In this document: piece by piece, positions 25,962 through 34,101 of the stretch
Layout: every line of letters begins with the position of its first letter
How positions within the stretch are numbered: the first letter of the stretch is position 1
Assembly (NCBI RefSeq): GCF_013408535.1
Contig: NZ_JACBZA010000001.1
Coordinates: 1,634,850-1,698,849, forward strand
Direction: 5' to 3'
DNA: 64,000 nucleotides
From: Actinopolymorpha cephalotaxi
GTDB lineage: Bacteria > Actinomycetota > Actinomycetes > Propionibacteriales > Actinopolymorphaceae
Position numbers and translations under genes: made by a program
Notes under the pieces: model-generated
Databases searched by the model: none
What the model was told of the DNA's origin: nothing
Seen by the model: only the letters and a program-made list of their open reading frames with translations

Positions 25962-26858
25962 TCACTTGAAGCTCCCGAGGGTGATGCCGCGGATGAAGTA
26001 CTTCTGCGCGGCGAAGAAGAGGATCACCAACGGCGCGAGAATCATCAACGACGCGGCCATCAGCAGGTTGAACTGCACGTCGTGGGTGCTGCGGAACGCC
26101 TGGATGCCGATGGCCAGCGTCTGCTTGGCCTCGTCCTGCAGGTAGAGCAGCGGCCCCAGGAAGTCGTTCCAGGCGCCGACGGCGGTGAAGATGGCCACCG
26201 CCGCGACCGCGGGCCGGGCCATCGGGAACACCACCTGCCACAGGATCCGCGCCTCGCTCGCACCGTCGATGCGCGCCGCGTCCAGGTGCTCACGCGGAAT
26301 CTGCAGCAGGAACTGCCGGAGCAGGAAGATGAAGAACGCGCTGCCGAGGAAGTTCGGGACGACCAGCGGCAGCAGGGTGTTGATCCAGTGCAGCCAGGCG
26401 AACAGGTCGAACGTCGGGATGAGCGCGATCGGGAACGGAATGAACAGCGTGGCGAGCACGATGTAGAAGAGTTTGTCCCGCCCGCGCCACTCCAGGCAGG
26501 AGAAACCGTAGGCGACGATCAGGTTGGAGACGATCGAGCCGATGACGCTGAGCACGGTGATGAGCAGCGAGTTGCCGAAGTACGTCGCGAACGGGAACGC
26601 CTTGAACGCCTCGACGTAGTTGTCCCAGTGCAGCACCTGCGGGAACAGCGTCGCCGGGGTGATCCCCAGCTCCTCGTTGGACTTCAGCGAGGTGATGATC
26701 ATCCAGTAGATCGGCAGCAGGAACAGCACCGACATCGCGACCAGGAAGACCCGGACGCCGATGCGGTCTCCCAAGGTGCGCCACGTGCGCTCCCGGGCCG
26801 ACATCACTGGGCCGGCGCCGCCGAGGCGCGCGCCGGGTGTATCGGTTTGTGTGGTCAT
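25962..26858 (-). CDS. Carbohydrate ABC transporter permease (MalG-like)
   Basis: 298 aa with about six membrane segments. The coupling EAA loop reads EHLDAARIDGASEARILWQV, and the C-terminal FIRGITLGSFK is typical of MalG-type subunits (ITxGSxK). It forms the channel with the neighbouring permease. The binding-protein gene starts 44 nt downstream. No ATPase gene is in this operon, so a shared MsiK/UgpC-type ATPase encoded elsewhere is expected, as in other actinobacterial CUT1 systems. Confidence 0.9.
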   Translation of the reverse strand: MTTQTDTPGARLGGAGPVMSARERTWRTLGDRIGVRVFLVAMSVLFLLPIYWMIITSLKSNEELGITPATLFPQVLHWDNYVEAFKAFPFATYFGNSLLITVLSVIGSIVSNLIVAYGFSCLEWRGRDKLFYIVLATLFIPFPIALIPTFDLFAWLHWINTLLPLVVPNFLGSAFFIFLLRQFLLQIPREHLDAARIDGASEARILWQVVFPMARPAVAAVAIFTAVGAWNDFLGPLLYLQDEAKQTLAIGIQAFRSTHDVQFNLLMAASLMILAPLVILFFAAQKYFIRGITLGSFK

Positions 26859-26902
26859 GGAAAGTCCTTCGCAGCGTCGGGAAACGTGTTGGGAGCCCGC
26901 GG

Positions 26903-27862
26903 TCAGGAGGCGACTTCGTAGTTCACGAAGCGTCGCGAGACCTGGTAGACGAGCAGGGCCAGCACGACCCCGATGAGGAAGAGCACGACCGCGAGCGCCG
27001 ACGCGTAGCCGAGGTCGGCGTAGCTGAACGCGTTGCGGTACAGGTAGAGCATGTAGAACAACGTGCCGTTGTTCGGCCCGCCGCCGGTGAGGATGTAGGC
27101 CTGGGTGAACACCTGCAGACCACCGCTGATCCCGGTGATGAGGTTGAACAGGATCGACGGGGTGAGCAGCGGCAGCGTGATGCGGAAGAACGACTGGAGC
27201 GAGCTGGCGCCGTCGATGCGGGCGGCCTCGTACAACGTCTGCGGGATGTTGTTCAGGCCGGCCAGGTAGATGAGCGCCGCGTTGCCGGCGCCGAGCTGGG
27301 CCATCGCCACGATGACGATCTTCGCCGTGGTCGGGTCGCCGAGGAAGTCGCGCTCCTGGCCGCCGAAGAACGCGATCGCCTGGTTGACGATGCCGGTGCC
27401 GGGGTTGACCAGCACGATGAAGATGAACGACATCGCGAAGACGGGCGCGAGCGAGGGCAGATAGAGGACGGTGCGGTAGACCGCCACCTCACGGACGCTG
27501 CGGTTCATCGCCAGCGCGAGCAGCAGGGCCACGACGAGCCCGACCGGCACCGCCCAGCCGGAGTAGAACAGCGTGTTGAAGATGGACGTCCAGGCCAGCG
27601 GGTCCTGGAACAACCGGGTGTAGTTGCTGAGTCCGACCCACAGCGGGGTTTGCATGCCGCTGTACTTGGTAAGGCTGATGATCAGCGAGTAGAAGATCGG
27701 GAAGACCACGAACGCGAGGGTCCCCACGATCCACGGGCCGATGAACACCAGCCCTTTCCTGAGATTGGCCTTGTCGCGCGGGGTCCAGCCCGGCCGCGAC
27801 GAGGTGCTGCTCCGCCGGGCCGGCGAGCCGGTGTCCAGCGAGTCCTGCGTGCTTACTGACAA
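26903..27862 (-). CDS. Carbohydrate ABC transporter permease (MalF-like)
   Basis: 319 aa with about six membrane segments after a ~35-residue polar N-terminus. The EAA loop is QTLYEAARIDGASSLQSFFRI and the segment AYILTGGGPNNGT is the MalF-type signature. It is the first gene of the importer operon. The start is TTG 27862: GGAGG lies 7 nt upstream and no alternative fits. An inverted repeat of LacI-operator type lies about 85 nt upstream, so the operon is probably induced by its sugar. Confidence 0.88.
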   Translation of the reverse strand: MSVSTQDSLDTGSPARRSSTSSRPGWTPRDKANLRKGLVFIGPWIVGTLAFVVFPIFYSLIISLTKYSGMQTPLWVGLSNYTRLFQDPLAWTSIFNTLFYSGWAVPVGLVVALLLALAMNRSVREVAVYRTVLYLPSLAPVFAMSFIFIVLVNPGTGIVNQAIAFFGGQERDFLGDPTTAKIVIVAMAQLGAGNAALIYLAGLNNIPQTLYEAARIDGASSLQSFFRITLPLLTPSILFNLITGISGGLQVFTQAYILTGGGPNNGTLFYMLYLYRNAFSYADLGYASALAVVLFLIGVVLALLVYQVSRRFVNYEVAS

Positions 27863-27946
27863 GGTGATGCCTCCGGTGAGTAAGGATGACGCCGAACCAA
27901 CGACCTCCTTCCGGACACGCCCCGGCGGGCAGTTCTGCGGTCAGTT

Positions 27947-27962
27947 CTGGGAACGTTCCCAG
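27947..27962. promoter_or_regulatory. LacI-family-type operator upstream of the sugar ABC operon
   Basis: CTGGGAACGTTCCCAG is a perfect 16-bp palindrome with the central CG and AACGTT core seen in many LacI/GalR operators. It lies 85 nt before the MalF-like start. No repressor gene is in the window. Confidence 0.65.
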
Positions 27963-28041
27963 GTGATGATCACGTAGATGCTGGCGCAGATGCTAGGGCA
28001 CCGGAAGGCGTTTACCGACTCGCCCCCGTAACACCTCGGTC

Positions 28042-29067
28042 TCAAACCGGCAGGTGGGGAGTCTCCGCCGGGAGACGGCGCCTCGGCGCGAGTTCGGCGG
28101 TGTACATCGCGGCCAGAATAAGTCCGCCTCCGGCCACCATCCGGACGGTCGGGGACTCCCCGCCGAACACCAGCGCGAACGCCGACGCCCACACCGGTTC
28201 CATGCACATGATGACCGCGGCCCGGGTCGGCGGCAGGTGTGCCTGCGCCCAGGTCTGGGTCACCAGTGCGAACGCGCCCGCGATCAGCGCCATGTAGAGC
28301 AGGGCGATCCAGTCGCCGGTCCGGTCCGGCACGGTGATCCCGCCGGGAGCGGCCGCGATGCCGCACACCACCGCGATGACGCCGAGCTGTACGACGGACA
28401 GCCCGAACGCGTCCCGCAGGCTGGTCCACGCGCCGAGCGCCACGATGTGCAGCGCGTACAACCCCGCGGACAGCAGCGTCAGCAGCTCACCGGGTCCGAA
28501 GGCGAACCCCCGCAGGGCGAGGACGGCCAGCCCGGCGGTGGCCAGTGCCACCGCGATCCAGGTGGCCCGCCCGATCCGGTGGCGGAGCAGCACCCCGGCC
28601 AGCACCGGCGTGAGGACGACGTACATCCCGGTGACGAACCCCGACACCGACGCCGAGGTGTGCGCCAGCCCTTCGGTCTGGGCGATCTGGGCAAGTCCGT
28701 AGAGCAGACCGAGCACGGCGCCCCGCCGCCACGCGACCGCACCGAGGCGGGCGAGCGTCGGCGCGGCGAACACCCCCAGCACGACGGCGGCGATGGCGAA
28801 CCGCACGGCGAGGAAGTCCGGCACCGGCACCCGGGTGACCACGTCCTTGATGAGGAAGAACGTCGACCCCCAGGAGGCGGTGACCGCGAGCAGTCCGATC
28901 ACGGCCAGCTTCGGCACCGCGCTTCCGTGCCCGCCCTCGGGATGCTCACCGGGCCGGCCGGTGTGGGAGGACGGCGCGTCGACGGAACCAGCGTTGCCGG
29001 TGTCGCCTGTGTTGCCGGTGTTGCCCGCGTTGCCCGCGCTGCCGGTGTGGCGGATGTCGCCGCTCAC
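28042..29067 (-). CDS. EamA/DMT-family transporter
   Basis: 341 aa with ten predicted membrane segments after residue ~50, arranged as two EamA halves: the first with ITASWGSTFFLIKDVV-like sequence (VTASWGSTFFLIKDVVTR) and VSGFVTGMYVVLTPVLAG, the second with LVTQTWAQAHLPPTRAAVIM and EPVWASAFALVF. Such proteins export metabolites or amino acids. The first 40 residues are a Gly/Asn/Thr low-complexity stretch encoded by degenerate 9-bp repeats (about 28992-29050), unusual for this family. GTG 29067 overlaps the stop of the endonuclease IV gene by 4 nt, so the two are cotranscribed. Confidence 0.87.
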   Translation of the reverse strand: MSGDIRHTGSAGNAGNTGNTGDTGNAGSVDAPSSHTGRPGEHPEGGHGSAVPKLAVIGLLAVTASWGSTFFLIKDVVTRVPVPDFLAVRFAIAAVVLGVFAAPTLARLGAVAWRRGAVLGLLYGLAQIAQTEGLAHTSASVSGFVTGMYVVLTPVLAGVLLRHRIGRATWIAVALATAGLAVLALRGFAFGPGELLTLLSAGLYALHIVALGAWTSLRDAFGLSVVQLGVIAVVCGIAAAPGGITVPDRTGDWIALLYMALIAGAFALVTQTWAQAHLPPTRAAVIMCMEPVWASAFALVFGGESPTVRMVAGGGLILAAMYTAELAPRRRLPAETPHLPV

Positions 29068-29993
29068 CGTCCCCTCGCACGTTTGAGCGCGGCGATGTCC
29101 TCACGGGACGCCTCGACGCCGCCGGGGGTCTCCACGACCACGGGCACGCCCGCCACCGCCGGATGGCGCAGCAGTTCCTCGAACGCGCCCGCGCCGATGT
29201 GTCCCTGGCCGATGCGCTCGTGCCGGTCGCGGAAGCTGCCGCGCGGATCCTTGGAGTCGTTGGCGTGCACCAGTCTCAGCCGGTCGGCGCCGGCCAGCGC
29301 GACCAGCCGGTCCAGGGTCGCGGTCGTGCCGCCCGGTGTGTCCAGCGGCGCTCCGGCCGTGAACACGTGGCAGGTGTCCAGGCAGATCCCCAGCCGTGGA
29401 TGGTCGTCGAGCGCGGCGAGGTAGGCCGGGAGGTCGTCCACCCCCGAGCACAGCGACTGGCCCTGGCCGGCGGTGGGTTCGAGCAGGAGCGTGGGAGCGC
29501 CGTCGGGCAACGCGTCCAGGATCGGCAGCAGCGACTCGCGTACCTGCCGCATCGCGACCTCGCGGCTGCCCTCGGCCACACCCGAACCCGTGTGCACGAC
29601 GACACCTTCGGCGCCGATGGCGTACGCCCGGACGAGGTTGTGGGCCACGATGTCTGCCGAGCGTTCGAGGGTGGCGGGTGTGGGGGAGCCGAAGTTCACG
29701 AGGTACGGCGTGTGCACGAACACGCGGATCCCGGCGTCCGCGCACCGGGAGCGGAACGCCTCGTCCTGCTCGGGATCTCCGGCGGCGCGTGCCCAGCCGC
29801 GCGGGTTGCCGACGAAGACCTGCAATGCCTCCGCGCCGATGTCGACGGCCGTACGGAACGCACCCCTGACCAGCCCGGCGCCCACCGGAAGATGGCTGCC
29901 GATCGGCGGGACGGGCCGCCGCGCGCGGGCTCTGGGGCCCCGCGCGGTCGCCGCGGCGCGGGCCGGTGCGCTCGGGCGAGCTGAGGATGCCAC
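29064..29993 (-). CDS. nfo: Deoxyribonuclease IV (AP endonuclease)
   Basis: 309 aa; a metal-dependent TIM-barrel endonuclease that incises abasic sites in base-excision repair. IGSHLPVGAGL, LQVFVGNPRGW, VHTPYLVNFGSP, GVVVHTGSGV, LLLEPTAGQGQSLCSG, LGICLDTCHVFTAG, RLVHANDSKDPRGS and ERIGQGHIG contain the His, Glu and Asp ligands of the three-zinc centre, all in the expected order. The first ~28 residues are a basic Ala/Arg-rich extension. The start is GTG 29993 with GGTGGG nearby; a slightly later start is possible. Confidence 0.92.
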   Translation of the reverse strand: MASSARPSAPARAAATARGPRARARRPVPPIGSHLPVGAGLVRGAFRTAVDIGAEALQVFVGNPRGWARAAGDPEQDEAFRSRCADAGIRVFVHTPYLVNFGSPTPATLERSADIVAHNLVRAYAIGAEGVVVHTGSGVAEGSREVAMRQVRESLLPILDALPDGAPTLLLEPTAGQGQSLCSGVDDLPAYLAALDDHPRLGICLDTCHVFTAGAPLDTPGGTTATLDRLVALAGADRLRLVHANDSKDPRGSFRDRHERIGQGHIGAGAFEELLRHPAVAGVPVVVETPGGVEASREDIAALKRARGR

Positions 29994-30005
29994 CGGCCCA
30001 CCATC

Positions 30006-30923
30006 TCAGACGTCTGCGCCGCTCCGACTGCCCAGGTCACGCCGCTGGTCCGCACCCCATGCCAGCGTGCAGGTGCGGGCCAGAGTGGCGAAGCCGAGGG
30101 TCCGGTAGAGCCGCCGCGGCGCCGGATACGCATCGTCGCCCCGCGGACCTACGACCGCCTGCGTGGCGCCCAGCTCCCGGGCCTTCGTCATCACCGCGAC
30201 GCAGACAGCCTGGGACAGACCGCGCCGGGCATGCTCCGGGCTCGTGCCGACCGGCTCGAAGAGGACGCTTCGGGAGCGATCGTCGTACCAGCCAAGTGCG
30301 AATGCCGCCGGGCTGCCGTCCGGTGCCATGACCACGAGGTCGAGTTCGGGCCGATAGAGGGTGACGGCCTTCATCGCTTCGTACTTGTCGAGCGTGAAGC
30401 CGCTATGAGGCTCATCGCCGGTCACCGGCAGGCCGAGTAGGTCCTTGATGCGAGCTGGTGCCCAGGCGCGGCGGTGTGCGTCGACGCGGGCGTGTTCTCC
30501 GGCTTCCTCGGCAGCCAGGATGCTGTACCCGGGTAGCAGGGGCAGGCTCGGCAGCTGGTCGAGACCACGATGCTGGAGGAGGAAGAACGGCCCGCCGAGG
30601 TCATGCGCGCCGGCCGCGCGAAGCGTGTCCGCCATCGGTGAGTCCGTCACCAGGCTGATCGAACCGCGAGGCGCATGCGAGCGGATCCCGTCGAACGCGC
30701 GGCGCCGTTCGTCCGGCGACAGGTCGGGAGAGAAGTGCCCCTCGGCCTCCCCCTCGTCGTCGTGGTGCCACACCTCGGCGAACCAGCCATCGCCGTCGAG
30801 GGTCGCGTCGGCGGGTGGGGCGCCGTCGCACCCACTGCCGTGCCAGGCCACATTGCCCGCGTGCAGTTGCTGAGTAGGGACCCAGGTGCGGGTGACGAGA
30901 GCGATACGGGCGTCGAGATCCAT
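30006..30923 (-). CDS. GNAT-family N-acetyltransferase
   Basis: 305 aa. The C-terminal half carries a GNAT fold: LVVMAPDGSPAAFALGWYD, FEPVGTSPEHARRGLSQAVC (the acetyl-CoA loop, here RRGLSQA) and a final RRLYRTLGFATLARTCTLAW. The N-terminal half may be a degenerate second GNAT domain. The acceptor is unknown. ATG 30923 is preceded by GGTGAG. It has a somewhat more mixed codon pattern than its neighbours and is not part of the conserved pknL neighbourhood, so it may be a later insertion. Confidence 0.78.
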   Translation of the reverse strand: MDLDARIALVTRTWVPTQQLHAGNVAWHGSGCDGAPPADATLDGDGWFAEVWHHDDEGEAEGHFSPDLSPDERRRAFDGIRSHAPRGSISLVTDSPMADTLRAAGAHDLGGPFFLLQHRGLDQLPSLPLLPGYSILAAEEAGEHARVDAHRRAWAPARIKDLLGLPVTGDEPHSGFTLDKYEAMKAVTLYRPELDLVVMAPDGSPAAFALGWYDDRSRSVLFEPVGTSPEHARRGLSQAVCVAVMTKARELGATQAVVGPRGDDAYPAPRRLYRTLGFATLARTCTLAWGADQRRDLGSRSGADV

Positions 30924-31016
30924 GGGCTCACCCAAGCAGTCAACCTGTCGTTGGCGCACCCGCGTTGCCGGAGCCGCCGCGGAGAGCGGCTGGTCGGCCG
31001 GTGGCTCGGGGTCGGC

Positions 31017-33005
31017 TCAGACGATGTCCAGGACGATCACCGAGCCGACGCGCGCCCGGGCGTTCCCGGCCGGCGTCTGGGTGACGACGACGTTCAGCCC
31101 GACGTAGACGGGGTTGCGCTTCACCTGCACCCGGAAACCGGCGTCGGTGAGCGTCTTCTGCGCCTGGGGCACCGGCATCCGCGCCACCGGCGGGACGGGG
31201 ACGAACTCCGGCCCCTTCGACACCGCGATCCGCACCGTGTCGCCCCGGAAGACCCGGCCGGGCTGGGGCTGCTGATCGATCACCTGACCGGCCGGCACCT
31301 GGTCGGAGAACGCGTCCACCCGGGTGACCTTCAACCCCAGCGCGGTGAGCGTGGTGTTGGCCGCGGCGAACGGCATCCCGGCCACCGGCGGCAGGTCGAC
31401 CGGCTCCCGGCCCTTGCTGACGACCAGCGTCACCTCGCCGTCCCGCCGCAGCGGCGTGCCGGCCTCGGGGGAGGAGGAGATGACCCGGCCGGCGCCGATG
31501 GTGTCGCTGAAAGCCGTCTGCACCTCCTCGACCCGCAGCCGGGCCTCACCGAGCAGTTGCCGGGCGCGGTCCTCGGACGTGCCGGCGAGCCGGGGCACGT
31601 CGTGCACCTCCGGCCCCAGGGACATCCACACCTGCACCGGCCCGCCGCGCCAGGTGCGGGCGCGCGGCTCCGGCGCGGCCCGCACGACGTGGCCCTTGCG
31701 TACGTCCTCGCTGTAGACCTCGCCCGCGACCACGAACTTCACCCCGGACTCCTGGGCCAGGCCGGGCAGCTTCTTCTGGGCCACGTCGACCACCGGCGGC
31801 ACCCTGGTGAACGGGCCGATGCCGGCGGCCCAGCAGGTGAGCCCGCCGGCCAGCAGGAGGGCGGCGACCAGGCCGCCCACGAGCGGCGCCCGCAGCCACC
31901 ACGCCCGGCGGGGCGGCTCGGGCTCGTCGGTGTCGGGCACGTCCGCGTAGTCGGCCGGCCGCCCGTCGTCGAGCCGGTCCGGACGGAGCGCGACCGCGGG
32001 CGCCAGCGCGGCCGCCGAGGCGGCCCGGATCTGTTCCAGCGGCGCGATCAGGGTGTGCTCGGTGGGCGGCTCCGCGGGCCGCCGGAACGCGGTGAGGTCC
32101 TGGGTCAGCTCCGGGTCGTCCACGCCGTCGCGCAGCGCGGTGCGCGCCCGGCGGACGTGACGGAGGAAGACCCGGGCGTCGGCGGGCCTGACCGCGGGGT
32201 CGCGGGCGGTCGCCCGCAGCACCAGGGCGTCCAGGAAGGCGGGGATGCCGGGGACGGACTTCGACGGCTCGGGTACGTCCTCGTTGACGTGCTTGTACGC
32301 GATCTGGATGGGCGAGTCGCCCTCGTGCGGCTTGGAGCCGACCAGCATCTCGTAGACCATGATCCCGGTCGCGTAGACGTCGGCGCGGGCGTCGGCGGTG
32401 CCGTGCGTCACCTGCTCGGGCGCGAGGTAGGACACCGTGCCCATCAGCAGGCCGTGGGTGGAGGTGTTGGTGGCCGCGGACACCGCCCGGGCCAGCCCGA
32501 AGTCGGCGACCTTCACCACGTCGCCGTGGTCGCCATGGTTGCCCTGGTCGCGGCGGCCGAGCAGGACGTTCTCCGGCTTGACGTCGCGGTGCACGATGCC
32601 CGCCTCGTGGGCCGCGGCGAGCGCCTGCAGCACCTGGTCGAGCAGTTCCAGCGTCCGCTCCGGCGAGAGTGGCCCCTCGTCGTACAGCGCGTCCCGCAGC
32701 GTGCGGCCGGCGACGTACTCCATCGTGAGGTACGGCGTCCCGTCGTCGGCGCCCTGGTCGAACACCGCCACCACGTGCGGGTGGGACAGCCGCGCCGCGG
32801 ACCGTGCCTCGCGCTGGAAGCGCCGGACGAAATCGGCGTCCTCGACCAGCCCGGCGTGCAGGATCTTGACGGCGACGGTGCGGTCGAGACGGGTGTCGAC
32901 GGCCTCGTAGACCGTCGCCATGCCGCCTCGGGCGACGCGTCGTCCCACGCGGTACCTGCCGTCGAGCAGGCGACCGACCAGGGGATCGCTGACCGTGACG
33001 TCCAC
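31017..33005 (-). CDS. Ser/Thr protein kinase with four PASTA domains (PknL/PknB-like)
   Basis: 662 aa transmembrane kinase. The kinase domain (about 1-275) has RGGMATVYEA, the ATP Lys in TVAVKILHAG, catalytic IVHRDVKPEN, KVADFGLAR and a Ser/Thr-rich activation loop ending MGTVSYLAPEQ. An Asn/Gly/His/Asp-rich insert sits between HRD and DFG. After a linker and one membrane span (about 375-397) come four extracellular PASTA repeats, starting near VPPVVDV, VHDVPRL, PVDLPPV and FVPVPPV, which bind muropeptides. The start is GTG 33005 with GAGG 7 nt upstream; TACACT (33043-33048, leftward) is a possible -10. Position near an Rv2175c homologue, polyprenyl synthetase and metF suggests PknL. Confidence 0.93.
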   Translation of the reverse strand: MDVTVSDPLVGRLLDGRYRVGRRVARGGMATVYEAVDTRLDRTVAVKILHAGLVEDADFVRRFQREARSAARLSHPHVVAVFDQGADDGTPYLTMEYVAGRTLRDALYDEGPLSPERTLELLDQVLQALAAAHEAGIVHRDVKPENVLLGRRDQGNHGDHGDVVKVADFGLARAVSAATNTSTHGLLMGTVSYLAPEQVTHGTADARADVYATGIMVYEMLVGSKPHEGDSPIQIAYKHVNEDVPEPSKSVPGIPAFLDALVLRATARDPAVRPADARVFLRHVRRARTALRDGVDDPELTQDLTAFRRPAEPPTEHTLIAPLEQIRAASAAALAPAVALRPDRLDDGRPADYADVPDTDEPEPPRRAWWLRAPLVGGLVAALLLAGGLTCWAAGIGPFTRVPPVVDVAQKKLPGLAQESGVKFVVAGEVYSEDVRKGHVVRAAPEPRARTWRGGPVQVWMSLGPEVHDVPRLAGTSEDRARQLLGEARLRVEEVQTAFSDTIGAGRVISSSPEAGTPLRRDGEVTLVVSKGREPVDLPPVAGMPFAAANTTLTALGLKVTRVDAFSDQVPAGQVIDQQPQPGRVFRGDTVRIAVSKGPEFVPVPPVARMPVPQAQKTLTDAGFRVQVKRNPVYVGLNVVVTQTPAGNARARVGSVIVLDIV

Positions 33006-33203
33006 GCAGGGGCCTCGCTGAGATGGCGGTTAGGACGACTCGAGTGTAAAGACCTCAGGTGAGAAGGGCGGCAGGCCGCGCCGACTGCCCGCAACACCCG
33101 GCCTCGCCCGAGCTCGCCGCCATCGCCCCGCCGCGTCCGTCATCTCCCCACGCTGTGTCGTACGCCACCACGACGTTCGGCACCGCCGCCCACGCCTCGG
33201 GCG

Positions 33204-34025
33204 TCACGCGACGGCGGTCAGTATCCCGGTGTGGCCGGTCAGCACGAACGCGCCGGCCCGGTCGACCTCGGCCTGGATTCGGTCGGACGCGGCGGACCGG
33301 AAGTCCGCCCAGGTCAGGCCCTTCGGCAGCGCCCGGGCCTGTTGCCCGCGGGTGCTGTGCAGGTAGGCGAGGACCGGCCCGGCCTCGGGTACGGCGATCT
33401 CGTACCGGTGGTCGTGCACGTCGACCGTGCCGAACACCTCCCGCACCAGCGCGGCACCCAGTTCGAGGTCGAAGCGGGAGTCGCCCCGGTCGTACGGCGG
33501 CGGATCGGCGACGCCCAGGTCCCGCAGCGTGTCCGTCCACAACCGCGCCCACTGCGGCTTGTCGCCGGCACCGTTCGTGCTGGCCACCAGCCGCCCACCC
33601 GGTCGCAGCACCCGGCGCAGCTCGCGCACCGCGTTCGCCGGGTCGGCCGCGTAGTAGAGCATGTGCATCGCCAGCGCCGCGCCCACCGACCCGTCGGCGA
33701 ACGGTAGCCGGTCCACCTCGCCCACCACCTCCGGCGCCAGCCCGGCCGAGAGGTCGACGGGGACCACCCGCAGGTCGGGCCGGTCCGCGCGCAGCCGCCG
33801 GGTCAGCGCGCCGGTGCCCCAGCCCACGTCCAGTACCGGTCCCGGCCCGGGCAGCCCGCGCAGCCTCTCCAGGACTGTCGCGCCGAGATCGAGCCGCGGC
33901 CGCTGCCATTCGTAGAGGGAGATGCGGTCGGACAGCCGGGAGTCGTCGGCGTACTCCTCACCGGTGAGCACGCCCCGGTCGGCTGCTGCGCCGACGGTCC
34001 GGCCGGACTTCGCGTCGGGGGTCAT
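33204..34025 (-). CDS. Class I SAM-dependent methyltransferase
   Basis: 273 aa. The SAM-binding motif I reads PVLDVGWGTGALTRRL (usual DxGxGxG, with Trp at the third position), motif II VVPVDLSAGLAPEVV, and LPFADGSVGAALAMHMLYY and RVLRPGGRLVAS follow, a Methyltransf_11/25 pattern. The substrate is not evident. ATG 34025 follows a TACCCT hexamer by 6 nt, giving a leaderless start. It is divergent from the FAD reductase gene with 76 nt between starts. Confidence 0.85.
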   Translation of the reverse strand: MTPDAKSGRTVGAAADRGVLTGEEYADDSRLSDRISLYEWQRPRLDLGATVLERLRGLPGPGPVLDVGWGTGALTRRLRADRPDLRVVPVDLSAGLAPEVVGEVDRLPFADGSVGAALAMHMLYYAADPANAVRELRRVLRPGGRLVASTNGAGDKPQWARLWTDTLRDLGVADPPPYDRGDSRFDLELGAALVREVFGTVDVHDHRYEIAVPEAGPVLAYLHSTRGQQARALPKGLTWADFRSAASDRIQAEVDRAGAFVLTGHTGILTAVA

Positions 34026-34031
34026 CGGCCC

Positions 34032-34037
34032 AGGGTA
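34032..34037 (-). promoter_or_regulatory. Leaderless -10 element (TACCCT leftward) for the methyltransferase
   Basis: AGGGTA on the plus strand is TACCCT leftward, 6 nt from ATG 34025; no Shine-Dalgarno. Confidence 0.65.
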
Positions 34038-34087
34038 GGCGCGTTCGCACACTTCGGCGCCGAACGAGCGCGCCGGCCGGCCGACGC

Positions 34088-34093
34088 TAGGGT
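34088..34093 (+). promoter_or_regulatory. Leaderless -10 element TAGGGT for the FAD reductase
   Basis: TAGGGT, 8 nt, then GTG 34102. With the leftward element at 34032 it forms a compact divergent pair. Confidence 0.6.
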
Positions 34094-34101
34094 CGGGAAT
34101 C

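Noticed and set aside
23560-26145. Rightward 861-residue open frame opposite the molybdoenzyme and sugar-binding genes
   Set aside because: Pure antisense shadow caused by high GC; residues show no family pattern while the opposite strand encodes clear domains.
30675-33062. Rightward 795-residue frame opposite the PASTA kinase
   Set aside because: Antisense of a complete kinase with intact catalytic motifs; no ribosome site or domain.
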